Shown here: positions 1-8,791 of the stretch, piece after piece
How the letters are laid out: each line of letters begins with the position of its first letter
Numbering within the stretch: the first letter of the stretch is position 1
Program-made: the position numbers and the translations under genes
The notes under the pieces: generated by a model
What the model saw: only the letters and a program-made list of their open reading frames with translations
Databases searched by the model: none
What the model was told of the DNA's origin: nothing
Source of the DNA: Thiotrichales bacterium
GTDB taxonomy: Bacteria; Pseudomonadota; Gammaproteobacteria; HK1
Length of the DNA stretch: 64,000 nt
Direction: 5' to 3'
NCBI GenBank assembly: GCA_026709935.1
Contig: JAPOSC010000013.1
Coordinates: 51,285-115,284, forward strand

Positions 1-372
1 CAGCCGGAGCAGCTTCGCTCGCACCCGTTGCGAGGGCAGATCTTCGAAACGTGGGTTGTCGCGGAGACGCTGAAGCACCGGACCAATCAGGGCAGGACCG
101 GTGGCTTGTGGTTCTACCGGGACAAGAACGGAGCCGAGGTGGACCTCGTCATCGACGGGATATCCGGTCTCACGCTTGTCGAGGCCAAGTCTTCCAGCAC
201 GGCGTCATCGAGCCTGTTCGCTGGCGTCCGGCGAGTGCGGCGGCATCTCGATCGACTGTCCCGGCCCACTGATCTCGCGGTTGCTTATGGAGGCGACGAG
301 TACCAACAGCGCACAGAGGGGCGGTTGATTCCCTGGCGGATGCTGCGCGCCCTGGTGTCGGACGTGCGGTAA
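1..372 (+). CDS. DUF4143-type ATPase, C-terminal part (cut by window start)
   Basis: The reading frame is open from base 1 and stops at TAA 370-372, so only about 123 C-terminal residues are visible. They match the C-terminal DUF4143 region of AAA_14 ATPases: an R-G-Q-I-F-E-T-W stretch, a W-F-Y-R-D segment, then G-A-E-V-D-L-V and an E-A-K motif, the restriction-endonuclease-like core found at the end of these proteins. The Walker motifs lie outside the window. Two further, complete family members occur in this window (5979-7145 and 28408-29667). The cellular role of these proteins is not well defined; they are common and often multicopy in environmental genomes. Confidence 0.8.
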   Translation, partial: QPEQLRSHPLRGQIFETWVVAETLKHRTNQGRTGGLWFYRDKNGAEVDLVIDGISGLTLVEAKSSSTASSSLFAGVRRVRRHLDRLSRPTDLAVAYGGDEYQQRTEGRLIPWRMLRALVSDVR

Positions 373-482
373 GCGGTGTATCGCCCGGGGACTGCGCCGA
401 CTTTGCAATGGAACTTCCCCGGAGACTCATTGACCGGTCACGGATGCGGCGAGCGGCGGCGGTACGGCGGCGGTCATAGCTG

Positions 483-1718
483 ATGGGCGCTCGCAGTCTC
501 CTGCTCGGCAATCCCCGCTTTCTGGTCGTCTGGGTGGTGGGTGGCCTCACGGGCATCGTGCGGTGGCTACAGCTTCTGGTGCTGGGGCTCTATGCCTTCC
601 AGATCACCGGCTCGCCGTTTCTCGTTTCGCTGGTGCCGATGCTGTGGATGTTGCCGCTGGCGCTGTGCGGCCCGTTCGTGGGGGTGGTCGCGGATCGGGT
701 GAGCCGCAAGGCGCTCCTCGTCGGTTCGCTCGTGCTGGTGCTTGCCGTGTCCATCTTGCTGGCGCTTGCGGCGAGCGCCACTGCCCTCGGTTTTGGCTGG
801 GTCGCGGCCGCGTCGGTGCTCGGCGGCATCTTCTGGGCGACCGACATGCCGGTGCGCCGGCGCCTGCTCGGGGATCTTGCCGACGGCGACCTCGCGGCGG
901 CGATGAGCCTCGATTCGGCCACCTCCAACGCCACCCGGATGGCCGGCCCGGTACTGGGTGGCGTGGTGTTGCAGGTCTTCGGTCTGTCGGGCGTGTTCCT
1001 GCTGAGCGCCGGCGTGTTCGCGGCCTGCCTCGTCGCCATCGCGCTCACCCCGGTGCCCGGTGCCGCGAGGCCGGCCCGTTCCGCGCACTTCGTCCGGGAG
1101 CTGGTCTCCGGCATTCGTTTCGTCGCCGGCGATGCCCGGCTGCGCTGGGTGTTCAGCATCACCATCGTGTTCAATGTGTTCGGTTTCCCCTTCACTTCGA
1201 TGATTCCGGTGATCGGTGCCGGGCAGCTCGGGCTCGACCCGGCGATGGTGGGGCTTCTGGGCAGCACCGAGGGCATCGGAGCTTTCATCGGGGCCATCGC
1301 CATCGCGATTGCGGTCAGACCCCGCATCTTTGCGCCGCTCTACGTGTGGGGGACGACTGCATACCTTGTGCTCGTCGGGTGCCTCGGGGTCGTCTCGCTC
1401 CTCGTGGCCGGCCCGGTGCTGTCGTTTCTCGCCGCGGCCGGGATGCTGCTCGCGATCGGGCTCGCGGGGGCCTGCTTCTCCGCCATGCAGAGCACGCTGT
1501 CTTACCTGAATGCGCGGCCGGAGTACCGCAGCCGGGTGCTCGGCGTGCTGACACTCTGCATCGGGACCGGCCCCATCGGGTTCCTGCATGTCGGCTGGCT
1601 GGCCGAGACCTTCGGGGCACCGGTGGCGCTGATCGTCACCGCGTCCGAGGGATTGCTCGCCTTGCTGGTGCTATGGACGGTCGGGGCGAAGTACGATGCG
1701 CCCGGCTCAGGGCGGTAG
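483..1718 (+). CDS. MFS transporter (EntS/MFS_3-like)
   Basis: A 411-residue protein made almost entirely of hydrophobic helices, consistent with the 12 membrane segments of the major facilitator superfamily. Between helices 2 and 3 it has G-V-V-A-D-R-V-S-R-K, the classical MFS loop signature (G-x-x-x-D-R-x-G-R-R/K). The arrangement is closest to the EntS/MFS_3 efflux branch, which exports small molecules, but nothing here fixes the substrate. The start is ATG 483. It precedes an SDR dehydrogenase by 185 bases that contain a dispersed repeat, so joint transcription is uncertain. Confidence 0.85.
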   Translation: MGARSLLLGNPRFLVVWVVGGLTGIVRWLQLLVLGLYAFQITGSPFLVSLVPMLWMLPLALCGPFVGVVADRVSRKALLVGSLVLVLAVSILLALAASATALGFGWVAAASVLGGIFWATDMPVRRRLLGDLADGDLAAAMSLDSATSNATRMAGPVLGGVVLQVFGLSGVFLLSAGVFAACLVAIALTPVPGAARPARSAHFVRELVSGIRFVAGDARLRWVFSITIVFNVFGFPFTSMIPVIGAGQLGLDPAMVGLLGSTEGIGAFIGAIAIAIAVRPRIFAPLYVWGTTAYLVLVGCLGVVSLLVAGPVLSFLAAAGMLLAIGLAGACFSAMQSTLSYLNARPEYRSRVLGVLTLCIGTGPIGFLHVGWLAETFGAPVALIVTASEGLLALLVLWTVGAKYDAPGSGR

Positions 1719-1738
1719 CGCCCGCGACAACCAGCGGC

Positions 1739-1822
1739 AGGAATTCCCGCCAGGGTGGAGCCCACGCTTGAAATGTCTCCGCTCGGACGCTTCGGAGGTC
1801 GAACTCTCGTCGGCACCGCACC
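1739..1822 (-). repeat. Intergenic repeat family R2, copy 1 (inverted)
   Basis: Read on the minus strand this aligns without large gaps to copies at 19009, 46453, 58446 and 61965. Shared blocks are a GACCTCCG(G/A)AGCGTCC core, a CGG-N-ATTTC block and a CTGGCGGGAAT end. The 5' part (GGTGCCGACGAG) is shared specifically with the 58446 copy. It fills most of the gap between the MFS and SDR genes. Confidence 0.6.
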
Positions 1823-1903
1823 ACAGGCCGGCCTCTCGGAGCGCTGGCGGGAATCGCCGAAAACAGCAGCAACCAACCGCAACCAACAGGGAGAAGGCGC
1901 ATC

Positions 1904-2680
1904 ATGGACAACTCGGGCAAGTCGGTCGTCATCACCGGTGCGGCGCAGGGCATCGGACTCGCGTGCGCGGAGCGTTTCGCCGCCGACGGGGCGAAGGTGG
2001 TGCTCGCCGACATCCAGGCCGACAAGGGCGAGGCGGCGGCGCAGGCGCTGCGTGATGCAGGGGGCGAAGCCATGTTCGTCACCTGCGACGTGGGCGATCG
2101 CGGGCAGGTCGAGGCGCTCGTCGAGCGGACGGTGGAGGCGTACGGCGGTCTCGACGTGATGATCAGCAACGCCGCGTTACTGCACCCGGCGGACATTCTG
2201 GAGCTCGAGGAGGCGGATTTCGACCGGGTGGTGCGGGTGAACCTCAAGGGGTTCTTTCTCACCGGCCAGGCCGCGGCGAAGCGGATGGTCGCTCAGGGCC
2301 GCGGCGGGGCGATCATCAACATGTCGTCCATCCAGGCGTACATCACCAACGCCAACCTGCTCGCCTACGCGGTGTGCAAGGGCGGGGTGAAGCAGCTCAC
2401 GGTGGCCATGGCGCTCGGGCTGGCGCCGCACGGCATCCGCGTCAACGCCATCGGTCCCGGCAGCATTTCCACCGACATGGTCATGCAGCTCATCTCCAGT
2501 GAGGAAGCTCGCCGGACGGTGATGTCACGCACGCCGGCGGGACGGCTGGGGACCCCGGCGGAGATCGCGGCGGTAGCCGCATTCCTTGCGAGCGACGAAG
2601 CCTCGTACATCACCGGCGAAACGGTGGTCGCGGACGGCGGTCGGCTCGGGCTGAACTACGTGGTGCCGGTTGCGGAGTGA
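1904..2680 (+). CDS. SDR-family NAD(P)-dependent oxidoreductase
   Basis: A 258-residue classical short-chain dehydrogenase/reductase. Visible motifs are the Rossmann dinucleotide loop T-G-A-A-Q-G-I-G (residues 11-18), an N-A-A motif, catalytic Ser in M-S-S-I-Q, and Y-A-V-C-K providing the Tyr and Lys of the catalytic tetrad, followed by the family's V-N-A-I-G-P-G segment. The acidic residue after the second strand (V-L-A-D-I-Q) favours NAD over NADP. The start is ATG 1904 behind a GGGAGAAGG ribosome site. Length is normal for the family and the substrate cannot be read from the sequence. Confidence 0.9.
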   Translation: MDNSGKSVVITGAAQGIGLACAERFAADGAKVVLADIQADKGEAAAQALRDAGGEAMFVTCDVGDRGQVEALVERTVEAYGGLDVMISNAALLHPADILELEEADFDRVVRVNLKGFFLTGQAAAKRMVAQGRGGAIINMSSIQAYITNANLLAYAVCKGGVKQLTVAMALGLAPHGIRVNAIGPGSISTDMVMQLISSEEARRTVMSRTPAGRLGTPAEIAAVAAFLASDEASYITGETVVADGGRLGLNYVVPVAE

Positions 2681-2731
2681 CCGTCGGTGTGCATCTTGAC
2701 AGCACACAATTCGAGACACCACGATGCTCTC

Positions 2732-3016
2732 ATGCGCACGACGGTGACACTCGATCCCGAAATCGAACACCTGCTCCGAGAGGCCATGCGTCAGCGGGGC
2801 CAGAGCTTCAAGGAGGTGTTGAATCGGGCGGTCGTACAGGGTCTGGCCGACCTGCGATCCGATGCGCGAGAGGTGTTGTTCGTCCCTGTCACTTGCCCGA
2901 TGGGCTTGCGGGCCGGCTACGACCGCGCACGTCTCGGCGCATTGGCCGATGACATGGAAGTGGACGCCTTTCTCGATCTGTCGCGTGGATTGAGCAAGCG
3001 GATCGCATCCGAATGA
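2732..3016 (+). CDS. VapB-like ribbon-helix-helix antitoxin
   Basis: A 94-residue protein starting M-R-T-T-V-T-L-D-P, the beta strand of ribbon-helix-helix DNA-binding antitoxins, followed by the helix-forming segment around E-I-E-H-L-L-R-E-A-M. An in-frame TTG/GTG-type start further upstream is possible, but ATG 2732 begins exactly at the conserved fold. Its stop overlaps the ATG of the adjacent PIN-domain gene by four bases (ATGA at 3013-3016), the usual vapBC arrangement. The partner toxin is broken, so this is probably an orphaned or residual antitoxin. Confidence 0.7.
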   Translation: MRTTVTLDPEIEHLLREAMRQRGQSFKEVLNRAVVQGLADLRSDAREVLFVPVTCPMGLRAGYDRARLGALADDMEVDAFLDLSRGLSKRIASE

Positions 3017-3446
3017 TCGTGCCCGCCACGAACCTGCTCCTGTATACAGTCGATTCGACGAGCCCCTTTCACGATATTGCCAGGGAATGGTGGACGGGAT
3101 GTCTCAACGGCGCAGCCCCGGTGGGGCGTGTCACCCCGTGGTGTTCGCCTTCGCTCGAATCAGTACCAGCCGCCGCGCCTTCGCGCATCCGCTGTCCCTG
3201 GCCCAGGTCGCCGGAATCATTCAGTCCTGGAGTGATCGCCAGGTGACGCGGGTGCTGTATCCGGGCCCGCGGCATATTCACAATGTGCTGGAACTGCTGG
3301 TCGCAGCCGGGTCGCATGGCGGCCACCTCGTCACCGACGCGCAGATTGCCGAACTCGCGATCGCGCAGCGGGCCGAAGTACATACCGCGGATCGTGATTT
3401 TCAGCGATTCCCCGGCCTGAATTGTCGATTTCCGCTGGATATCTGA
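3013..3446 (+). pseudogene. VapC-like PIN-domain toxin, frameshifted
   Basis: Two frames together spell one PIN toxin. The first (3013 to about 3135) gives M-I-V-P-A-T-N-L-L-L-Y and the W-W-T-G-C-L-N-G-A-A-P-V-G segment. The second (about 3137 to 3446) continues with V-V-F-A-F-A-R-I-S-T-S-R-R, D-A-Q-I-A-E-L-A and T-A-D-R-D-F-Q-R-F-P-G-L. The join lies near base 3135. The first catalytic Asp of PIN nucleases, normally in P-D-T-N, is Ala here, so even a frameshift-corrected protein would lack a metal ligand. Both changes point to an inactive toxin. Confidence 0.75.
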
Positions 3447-3548
3447 TGGTGACCATATTGCGCCGACAGGGCCCGCTGATTGCCTGATCACAGGCTCCGG
3501 GGTCCTCTCGGCTCGCGCGCGGTTTCCCCGGACTGAACCCTCCTGTCC

Positions 3549-5774
3549 ATGCCTATCCTGCTCGGAATCGATACCGGCGGTACGTATACGGACGCGGTGC
3601 TGTATGACGAAGCGTCCGGGCGGGTCGTCGCCGCGTCGAAGGCGTTGACGACCCGCCACGACCTCGCGGTGGGCATTCGAGGTGCGGCGGCATCGGTGCT
3701 GGAGGGTTCGGGTGTCGATCCCGCGACGATCGCGCTCGTCTCGCTCTCCACCACGCTGGCCACCAACGCGCTCGTCGAGGGCCAGGGCGGGCGCGTGGGT
3801 CTGGTGCTGATCGGCTTCGACGAAGCCGCCGCATCGAGGGGCGGCATTGCCGAGGCGCTGCGGGGCGACCCCTGCATCCGGATCGGCGGTGGCCACGATG
3901 CGGCAGGCCATCCGTGCGAGGCACTTGATCTCGCCGCCCTCGATCGAGCGCTTCCCGGGGTTGCAGACTCCGCCGACGCATTCGCGGTGGCCGGGATGTT
4001 CGCGGTGCGCAACCCGGAGCACGAGATCGTGGTGCGCGACCGCTTGCGCGAGCGCACCGGCCGGCCGGTGACGTGCGGCCACGAGCTTTCGAGCCGGCTC
4101 GACGGGCCGCGCCGCGCGATGACCTGTGTGCTGAACGCCCGGCTCGTGCCCATCATTCAGCGCCTGCTGGAAGCGGCGGATCGTTCGTTCCGCGCTCTGG
4201 GGGTCTCGGCGCCGACGATGGTGGTCCGCGGCGACGGGGCGCTGGTCGGGGCGGAGGTCGCGCGCCTGAAACCGGTGGAGACGATCCTCTCCGGCCCCGC
4301 CGCGAGCCTGGTGGGCGCGTCCCACCTGACCGGAGAGCGCGACGCGCTCGTCTCCGATATCGGAGGCACGACGACGGACTACGCGCTGCTCGCCGGCGGT
4401 CGTCCTCGAATCGACGCCGACGGCGCGACCGTGGGTGGATTCCGCACCATGGTGGAGGCGGTGGCGATGCGCACCGTCGGGCTCGGAGGCGACAGCGAAG
4501 TGCGATGGGAGGCGGGCGGCGGCGGTGCCGGTGGCGCTGGTGGCGCCGGGAGCGACCAGCGACTGCTGATCGGGCCGCGCCGGCTGGTGCCGCTTTCGCT
4601 GCTCGCGACCGAGTATCCGGATCTGGTGACGAACACCCTGGAACGGCAATGCGCCGGACCACGGCGCGGCGGCGACATCGGCCGGTTCGCGCTGCGCGTC
4701 GATGCGGCTGGCCCAATCCCCAGCTTGGTCACTGGCTCGGTCACCGACCCAATCCCCGACCCCGCCGCCGGTCCAATCACTGATCCAGTCACCGACCCAG
4801 TCACCGACCCAGTCACCGACTTGGTCGCCGGCTCGGGCTCAGCCAGGAACGTCTCGACTCCGACTTCGGCCGTCACCGGCCCAATTCCTGGCCCGGCCGC
4901 CGGCCGGGTTGCCGGCGCATCCAGCCGTCGCGAGGCGATGCTTCTCGATCGTCTGGAGACCGCCCCGGTCCCGCTCGACCGGCTGCTGGAATCGCAGGCC
5001 GAGAGTGGTGCGCTCGAATCGCTGATCGGGCGCGGGCTGGTCATCCTCTCCGGCGTGACGCCGTCCGACGCCGCGCACGTTCTGGGGATCCAGGACACCT
5101 GGGATGCGGACGCAGCGCGGTCCGGCGTGTCGCTGTTCGCCGAACAGCTCGACAGCCGAGGCGTCGCCATCGCCCCCGACGCACGGGTCATGAGCCGGGC
5201 CATCGTCGATGCGCTCGTCGAGCGTTCCGCCGAGACCCTGCTCGACGCTGCCTGTGAGCACGACGGACACGGCCATGCCGACCTCGGCCGGTATCTGCTG
5301 CGGGCCGCCTCGAAATCGCCCGAGCGGGCACTCGTCGGCTTCTCGGTGCGACTCGACCGGCCCGTCATCGGGCTCGGCGCTCCGGCTCCCGCCTACTACC
5401 CGGCGGTGGCCGCGCGGCTCGGCACCCGTGCTGTGGTGCCGGAGCACGCCGGAGTCGCGAATGCGGTGGGTGCGGTCGTGGGGCGTGTCCGTATCCGGGC
5501 CACGGGAACAATCACCATGCCGGACGAAGGGTGGTTTCGCGTGTTCGCGGGTGCGGGTCCGCGGGACTTCTCCGACCCGGAGAGCGCCACCGCGTACGCG
5601 CGGAGCGTTCTGGAAGCCGAGGCCCGCGAGGGCGCGGCCGATGCCGGCGCCGGAGAGGTGGACATGTCGATCGAGCGGCGCGATACCGTTGCGGTCGTGG
5701 GGGGCCGGGAGATGCTGGTGGAGAGCACGGTGACCGCAGTCGCATCGGGCCGGCCGCGCTTCGCCGCTGATTGA
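3549..5774 (+). CDS. Hydantoinase/oxoprolinase family protein (HyuA-like)
   Basis: A 741-residue member of the ATP-dependent hydantoinase A/5-oxoprolinase family, which hydrolyses cyclic amides. It shows the N-terminal actin-like nucleotide motif G-I-D-T-G-G-T-Y-T-D (residues 6-15) and the second phosphate motif S-D-I-G-G-T-T-T-D (about residue 268). Two stretches are unusual: a Gly-rich run near residues 320-335 and a repetitive insert at about 390-460 built on D-P-V-T and G-P-I units, which lengthens the protein. No HyuB partner lies next to it. It follows the broken vapBC pair and stands alone, so the substrate is unknown. Confidence 0.85.
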   Translation: MPILLGIDTGGTYTDAVLYDEASGRVVAASKALTTRHDLAVGIRGAAASVLEGSGVDPATIALVSLSTTLATNALVEGQGGRVGLVLIGFDEAAASRGGIAEALRGDPCIRIGGGHDAAGHPCEALDLAALDRALPGVADSADAFAVAGMFAVRNPEHEIVVRDRLRERTGRPVTCGHELSSRLDGPRRAMTCVLNARLVPIIQRLLEAADRSFRALGVSAPTMVVRGDGALVGAEVARLKPVETILSGPAASLVGASHLTGERDALVSDIGGTTTDYALLAGGRPRIDADGATVGGFRTMVEAVAMRTVGLGGDSEVRWEAGGGGAGGAGGAGSDQRLLIGPRRLVPLSLLATEYPDLVTNTLERQCAGPRRGGDIGRFALRVDAAGPIPSLVTGSVTDPIPDPAAGPITDPVTDPVTDPVTDLVAGSGSARNVSTPTSAVTGPIPGPAAGRVAGASSRREAMLLDRLETAPVPLDRLLESQAESGALESLIGRGLVILSGVTPSDAAHVLGIQDTWDADAARSGVSLFAEQLDSRGVAIAPDARVMSRAIVDALVERSAETLLDAACEHDGHGHADLGRYLLRAASKSPERALVGFSVRLDRPVIGLGAPAPAYYPAVAARLGTRAVVPEHAGVANAVGAVVGRVRIRATGTITMPDEGWFRVFAGAGPRDFSDPESATAYARSVLEAEAREGAADAGAGEVDMSIERRDTVAVVGGREMLVESTVTAVASGRPRFAAD
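4715..4900 (+). repeat. In-frame 12-bp tandem repeat inside the hydantoinase gene
   Basis: The centre, about 4777-4824, repeats a 12-base unit close to GACCCAGTCACC, encoding consecutive D-P-V-T tetrapeptides. Degenerate units (T-D-P-I-P, G-P-I-T, G-P-I-P) extend on both sides. The period keeps the frame, so the array enlarges a surface loop and does not break the gene. Confidence 0.75.
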
Positions 5775-5978
5775 GCCGTGGGCGATGCGCAGAGCCATTT
5801 CACGCTGACCGAGCCCCGGCCCGCAGTCGGTCGAAAGGCCCGAACCGGCGTGGGGTCCCATGCATGCCATGCACGGTTCCCGTCGATCCTCTCCGGTCCG
5901 ACACCATCATGTGAGATGGTCCTGGATCCATGTGAAAAATACCTTGCTTTTTGAACGTCTATCGTTAAATTAGCAATA

Positions 5979-7145
5979 ATGATAAGTCGACGATCCAAAC
6001 GATACGTTCTCGAATGCCTCCAGGAGGCTCCCGCCGTGGTGCTTCTCGGCCCGCGTCAGATCGGCAAGACCACGCTTGCTCGCGGGATCGCGGCGGAGGT
6101 GCCGGAAAGCCTGTACCTCGACCTGGAAAGTCCGCAGGATGCCGCCCGTCTTGCCGATCCGGACCGGTATCTCGATCTCCATGCCGAGCGGCTGGTGATC
6201 CTGGACGAGATTCAGCGCATGCCCGATCTGTTCCAGTTGCTCCGCGGCCGGATCGACGAGCGCCGTCGCCGCGGCCGCCGTTTCGGGCAGTTTCTCCTCC
6301 TGGGGTCGGCTTCGGATGCCCTGTTGCCGCAGTCGTCGGAGTCGCTGGCCGGGCGCGTCGTCTACGAGGAGCTACCCGGTCTGAACGCTCTGGAAGTCGG
6401 AGCCGATCATGAGAAGCTGTGGATTCGCGGCGGCTTCCCCGATGCCTTCACCGCCCGGAGCGACGCGGCCAGCGCGCGCTGGCGCCTGAACTTCATCCGC
6501 ACGTACCTGGAGCGCGACATCCCGCAGTTGGGGGCGCGCGTGTCGGCCGAGACGCTCCGGCGATTCTGGACGATGCTGGCCCACCGCCAGGGCGGTCTGC
6601 TCAACGCTTCCGAGCTTGCCCGCAGTCTCGACGTCTCGGTGCCGGCGGTGACGCGCTATGTGGATCTTCTCGCGGATCTGATGCTGGTACGTCGGCTGCC
6701 TCCGTACTTCGCCAACGTCGGGAAGCGGCTGGTGAAGAGCCCCAAAGTGTATATCCGCGACAGCGGAATTTTGCATTCGCTGCTGGGGCTCGGAGCTCTG
6801 GACGACGTGCTCTCGCACCCGGTGGCGGGCGCGAGCTGGGAAGGCTTCGTGATCGAGAACCTGATCGCCGCCGCACCCTTCGGGACCGATGCATGGTTCT
6901 ACCGCACCCGTGCGGGGGCGGAGATCGATCTGCTGCTGCATCTGCCGGATCGCCGGCTGTGGGCGATCGAAGTGAAGCGGAGCGCGAGACCCAGGGCGGC
7001 AAGGGGCTTCGAGCTGGCCGCCTCCGATCTGGAAGCGGCCGAGCGGTTCGTTGTCCACCCGGGCCGCGAGCCGTTCCCGCTCTCCGGGACCACGACCGCG
7101 ATTCCACTGCCGGACCTGATGGCGCGTCTCGAGGCGCTTGCGTGA
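5979..7145 (+). CDS. ATP-binding protein, AAA_14 plus DUF4143
   Basis: A 388-residue AAA-type ATPase with Walker A G-P-R-Q-I-G-K-T (24-31), Walker B L-V-I-L-D-E (about 71-76) followed by I-Q-R-M-P, a winged-helix-like middle part (S-V-P-A-V-T-R-Y-V-D-L-L) and the C-terminal DUF4143 nuclease-like core with F-Y-R-T-R-A-G-A-E-I-D and a later I-E-V-K-R. Both domains look intact. Start ATG 5979 lies in a locally AT-rich leader (about 5935-5985) unlike the surrounding DNA, where a promoter is plausible. The gene stands alone. Function in the cell is unresolved for this family; it is the second of three members in the window. Confidence 0.85.
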   Translation: MISRRSKRYVLECLQEAPAVVLLGPRQIGKTTLARGIAAEVPESLYLDLESPQDAARLADPDRYLDLHAERLVILDEIQRMPDLFQLLRGRIDERRRRGRRFGQFLLLGSASDALLPQSSESLAGRVVYEELPGLNALEVGADHEKLWIRGGFPDAFTARSDAASARWRLNFIRTYLERDIPQLGARVSAETLRRFWTMLAHRQGGLLNASELARSLDVSVPAVTRYVDLLADLMLVRRLPPYFANVGKRLVKSPKVYIRDSGILHSLLGLGALDDVLSHPVAGASWEGFVIENLIAAAPFGTDAWFYRTRAGAEIDLLLHLPDRRLWAIEVKRSARPRAARGFELAASDLEAAERFVVHPGREPFPLSGTTTAIPLPDLMARLEALA

Positions 7146-7217
7146 ATTCCGAATGGCCGCCGCGCCACGCCCGGGGACAAGTGGTGATTACCCTCCCGCC
7201 ATCGAGGATGCGACGAC

Positions 7218-8456
7218 ATGAAGCTTCAGGACATCACGACCTGGGTGACCGTTCCGCCGACCGGCATCGGTGGCGCGTTCTGGATCATCGTGAAGGTGAC
7301 GACCGACGACGGCATCGAGGGCGTCGGCGAGTGCTACGGCATCCCCTTCTCCGGCGATATCGCGTGCCGGATGGTGGAGGACACCTTCGAGCGCTACGTC
7401 GCCGGGGAAGACCCGCACGACGTCGAGACCCTGTTCCGGCGCGTGTACTCCGCGGGCTTCACGCAACGGCCCGACGTTTCGATGATGGGAGTGTTCAGCG
7501 GGATCGAGATCGCGGTCTGGGACATTCTCGGCAAGGCGTCCGGGCAGCCGGTCCACCGGCTCGTCGGCGGCAGGTTCCACGACCGCATCCGCACCTATAC
7601 CTACATCTATCCCCGCTCGGTGTCTGCGGACGGACCCCCCGGCGAGGACTCCGGCGATGTCTACCACGACGGCGACGCGGCGGCCGAGCGTGCGCTCGAG
7701 TACGTGGAGATGGGCTTCACCGCGCTGAAGCAGGATCCCGCCGGTCCGTACAGCTTCCAGGGTGGGAGGGAGCTCTCGCTGCATGAGCTGGCCCGCAGCG
7801 AGTACTGCGTCCGGCGCATTCGGGAGGCGGTGGGAGACCGGGCCGACATCCTGTTCGGTACCCACGGGCAGATGACCACCGCGTCGGCTATCCGTCTCGC
7901 CCGACGCCTAGAACCCTACGACCCGCTGTGGTTCGAGGAGCCGTGCCCGCCGGATCAGATGGACGCGATCGGTGAGGTGGCGCGGGCCACCTCGATCCCG
8001 GTCGCGACCGGCGAACGCCTGACCACGAAGGTGGAGTTCCACCAGGCGCTGCGGGCCGGGGTGTCGATCCTGCAACCCGACGTCGGACGCAGCGGCGGCA
8101 TCTGGGAGACGCGGAAGATCGCAGCCATCGCGGAACTCTACAACGCGCAGATCGCGCCCCACATCTACTGCGGGCCGATCGCGCACGCGGCGGCCGCGCA
8201 CGTCTCTTTCGCCAGCCCGAACTTCCTCATTCTGGAGACCATCCGGTCCGAATTTCACGACGCGATCCTGAGCAAGTCGCTGCGCTGGGAGGAGGGCTAC
8301 CTCATTGCGCCCGACGAGCCGGGCCTCGGCATCGAGCTTGACGAGCGGGTGGTGTGCGACCACCCGTACACGACGGGAGGGCCCCTGCACCTGGAGATGT
8401 GCCGGACGCCGCTCGGCTCGAACAACACCAGGATCATCACCGAGCTCGGCGGCTGA
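7218..8456 (+). CDS. Mandelate racemase/muconate lactonizing enzyme family protein
   Basis: A 412-residue enolase-superfamily enzyme (sugar-acid dehydratase or racemase type). The N-terminal capping domain is followed by the TIM barrel with an A-L-K-Q-D segment (position of the barrel base), G-T-H-G-Q where many members have the first metal-binding Asp, W-F-E-E-P (second metal ligand), A-T-G-E-R-L (third ligand) and A-P-H-I-Y (catalytic His). The His at the first metal site recurs in some dehydratase-like subgroups but is not the canonical ligand. Start ATG 7218. It may be co-transcribed with the class III aminotransferase downstream, although a 335-base repeat-bearing gap lies between. Confidence 0.85.
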   Translation: MKLQDITTWVTVPPTGIGGAFWIIVKVTTDDGIEGVGECYGIPFSGDIACRMVEDTFERYVAGEDPHDVETLFRRVYSAGFTQRPDVSMMGVFSGIEIAVWDILGKASGQPVHRLVGGRFHDRIRTYTYIYPRSVSADGPPGEDSGDVYHDGDAAAERALEYVEMGFTALKQDPAGPYSFQGGRELSLHELARSEYCVRRIREAVGDRADILFGTHGQMTTASAIRLARRLEPYDPLWFEEPCPPDQMDAIGEVARATSIPVATGERLTTKVEFHQALRAGVSILQPDVGRSGGIWETRKIAAIAELYNAQIAPHIYCGPIAHAAAAHVSFASPNFLILETIRSEFHDAILSKSLRWEEGYLIAPDEPGLGIELDERVVCDHPYTTGGPLHLEMCRTPLGSNNTRIITELGG

Positions 8457-8791
8457 TCCCGCCGGAGGGTACGTCTGCGCTCGCAATCGGGTGAGAAATG
8501 CGCATCAAGGCGTATGTGAAGGAGACGCGCATTCGGCCGCGTTTCTCACCGGCCCTCGAATCGGAGCCATCCTGGCTTGAGCGGTCCTCCGGTCCTTGCC
8601 AAGAGCCCTCGTTTCCGGTCCGGGAATCGGGCGCATCCTGCTTTCGTTCGCGCCGCGGGATGCTTGCGGTTCCGGACGCGCCACGGATCGGACCTGCGCA
8701 CGGCCTGCCGCGCCGCGTTGCGCTTGCCACCGGGGTGGACGATAGTCGCGCTCCGTGTGTTTCAGCGTACCTTGCGCAGAGGATGTTCTCC
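8457..8791. other. Non-coding gap with repeat R1
   Basis: This 335-base gap holds R1 copy A at 8491-8600. The aminotransferase frame is open through it, but the sequence upstream of 8783 reads as repeat DNA and not as aminotransferase. A candidate ribosome site AGAGG sits at 8778-8782. Confidence 0.6.
8491..8600 (+). repeat. Intergenic mosaic repeat family R1, copy A
   Basis: Module 1 (8491-8541) begins GTGAGAAATGCGCATCAAGG and contains GTGAAGGAG; module 2 (8542-8600) begins TTTCTCACCGG and contains TCGGAGCCATCC and TCCGGTCCTTGCC. GTGAGAAA and TTTCTCAC at the module edges are inverted copies, so the transcript can fold back on itself. Other copies are at 21226 and 43226. Confidence 0.75.

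Noticed and set aside
3013..3446. Programmed frameshift in vapC
   Set aside because: There is no slippery sequence at the junction and a catalytic Asp is also lost, so decay is more likely.
8498..8791. N-terminal extension of the class III aminotransferase
   Set aside because: The extension translates repeat R1; the family fold and a ribosome site begin at 8792.
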